This document shows, one piece after another, positions 63,193 to 64,000 of a DNA stretch of 64,000 nt; position 1 is the first letter of the stretch, and each line of letters opens with the position of its first letter. The DNA is from Cognatishimia sp. MH4019 (lineage in GTDB: Bacteria > Pseudomonadota > Alphaproteobacteria > Rhodobacterales > Rhodobacteraceae), in assembly GCF_020177595.1 (NCBI RefSeq), contig NZ_JAHTBL010000006.1, positions 62,001 through 126,000 of the forward strand. Reading direction: 5' to 3'. The position numbers and the translations under genes are program-made. The notes under the pieces were generated by a model. It was not told the DNA's origin. It worked only from the letters and a program-made list of their open reading frames with translations, and searched no databases.

Positions 63193-64000
63193 GCAAACAG
63201 CTTGCGCAAAGTCCCTGCCTGCGAAATCGCGATCCCCACAAGGATCAACGCGAGCGCGCCAAAGAGTTGCGCAGGCAGTTTTTCCGACAGGATCAACGCG
63301 CCAAACAGCACCGACCAGACCGGCACCATGTAGTTGGTCAACGTCATGAAACTGGGTCCGGCTGACCGGATCACCGCCACCTTGATGATGAACGCCACCG
63401 CCGTCGGCACCACGCCCAGATAAAGCAGCGCCAGCCAGCCTTGCGGCGCGACCTCGCGCGGAACGCCTTCCACGAGCAACGCCAAAGGCACCAGAAACAC
63501 CGCTGCCAAAATCAGCGATGCGGTCGACAGCGCCAATTGGTTCACCTCCGGGCAAAGCCGCGTCACAATCGACCCAACCGCGTAGCAAAGTGCCGCCGCC
63601 ACGCAGGCCATTCGCGCCAGCGCTTCGGTGTCCGATGAAATCTCGGAAATCGTGCCAGGCCCGATCAGCCAAACCGTGCCCACAAAGCCAATCGCAAAGC
63701 CGATACCTTTGCGCAATGTCAGCCGATCTCCCGGGACCAGAAAATGCGCCAAGGGCAGCACGAAGATTGGCAAAGCTGCCATCGTCATGCCCGCAAAGCC
63801 CGAGGCGACATGCTGTTGCCCCCAGCTCAGCAACATGAAGGGCCACGCGCTCGACAGCAGCGCGATGCCCAGCGTGAACACCCAAACCTTCCGGTCCGAA
63901 AACGGATGCAACGCCCCGCCGCGCAGCTTCAAAAGCGCGTAAAGCGCGCCTGCGCCGATGACGATCCGGCCTGCGGCCAGCGTCAGCGGCTCAAAGTCGC
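63189..64000 (-). CDS. DMT superfamily (EamA) transporter, 5' end beyond window
   Basis: The frame is open to the right edge; 270 residues are visible and the N-terminus is missing. By hand the first visible residues read [21 protein letters not shown], the typical end of helix 2, followed by two EamA repeats (end of the first near '[13 protein letters not shown]', second from '[20 protein letters not shown]'). Ten helices in all are expected. The final residues '[12 protein letters not shown]' overlap the glmM stop. Substrate unknown. Confidence 0.82.
   Translation of the reverse strand, partial: DFEPLTLAAGRIVIGAGALYALLKLRGGALHPFSDRKVWVFTLGIALLSSAWPFMLLSWGQQHVASGFAGMTMAALPIFVLPLAHFLVPGDRLTLRKGIGFAIGFVGTVWLIGPGTISEISSDTEALARMACVAAALCYAVGSIVTRLCPEVNQLALSTASLILAAVFLVPLALLVEGVPREVAPQGWLALLYLGVVPTAVAFIIKVAVIRSAGPSFMTLTNYMVPVWSVLFGALILSEKLPAQLFGALALILVGIAISQAGTLRKLFA

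Noticed and set aside
61771-63885. 704-codon minus-strand frame over glmM and the DMT gene
   Set aside because: It covers a proven glmM and has no domain; it is a compositional shadow.

Overview
The window reads as a stretch of chromosome from a high-GC alphaproteobacterium, most likely of the Roseobacter group (Rhodobacterales). The grounds are protein character and gene neighbourhoods: rpiA-gor-hflK-hflC-DUF2065, folB-folP-glmM joined by ATGA overlaps, a small membrane gene between glyQ and glyS, a SAM-II riboswitch before metZ, and several short roseobacter-type hypothetical proteins. No species can be named from this. Almost all of the window is ordinary core genome, tightly packed in small operons with 1-4 bp stop/start overlaps.

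Layout. Positions 1-4370 (minus) hold a polar amino acid ABC transporter (ATPase, binding protein, two permeases) ending in a glutamine-synthetase-like ligase that runs off the left edge. Positions 4474-10644 (minus) hold a PhnD-like binding-fold protein, a TerB-like protein, a Kef-type antiporter, a PhzF-like protein, pyrG and secG. Positions 10841-20000 carry purA, DUF2842, a large acidic protein, thiN, a DMT transporter, twin Tat-exported L,D-transpeptidases, a small exported protein and sdaA. Positions 19811-28751 carry rpiA, gor, hflKC, DUF2065, three accessory genes and degP. Positions 28859-34583 carry an AbrB-like membrane protein, a lipoprotein, a ferredoxin, a VCBS protein, purD and xseA.

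Positions 34600-37296 are the accessory part of the window. This is a complete 2,697-bp IS1595-family element with perfect 24-bp terminal inverted repeats and an 8-bp target duplication (TAACCTTA). Besides its transposase it carries five small protein genes and an intact class II leucine-type tRNA gene. The folded anticodon of that tRNA is UUA, which would read the stop codon UAA. A degenerate piece of a second copy of the same tRNA lies in the same element, and one cargo gene encodes a KTSC domain, a module also found at the C-terminus of some lysyl-tRNA synthetases. A mobile element carrying a probable ochre-suppressor tRNA is the most unusual content of the window.

The right half holds an AlkB-like hydroxylase, ftsY with two long Pro-Glu hexanucleotide arrays, a DMT transporter, yciB, a GST, an esterase-like protein, the SAM-II-controlled metZ, folE2, a PepSY membrane protein, trkH, a trypsin-fold protein that has lost its whole catalytic triad, glyQ-DUF6446-glyS (with a low-GC patch inside glyS), a PPDK-like enzyme, a SleB-type hydrolase, folB-folP-glmM, and a DMT transporter cut by the right edge.
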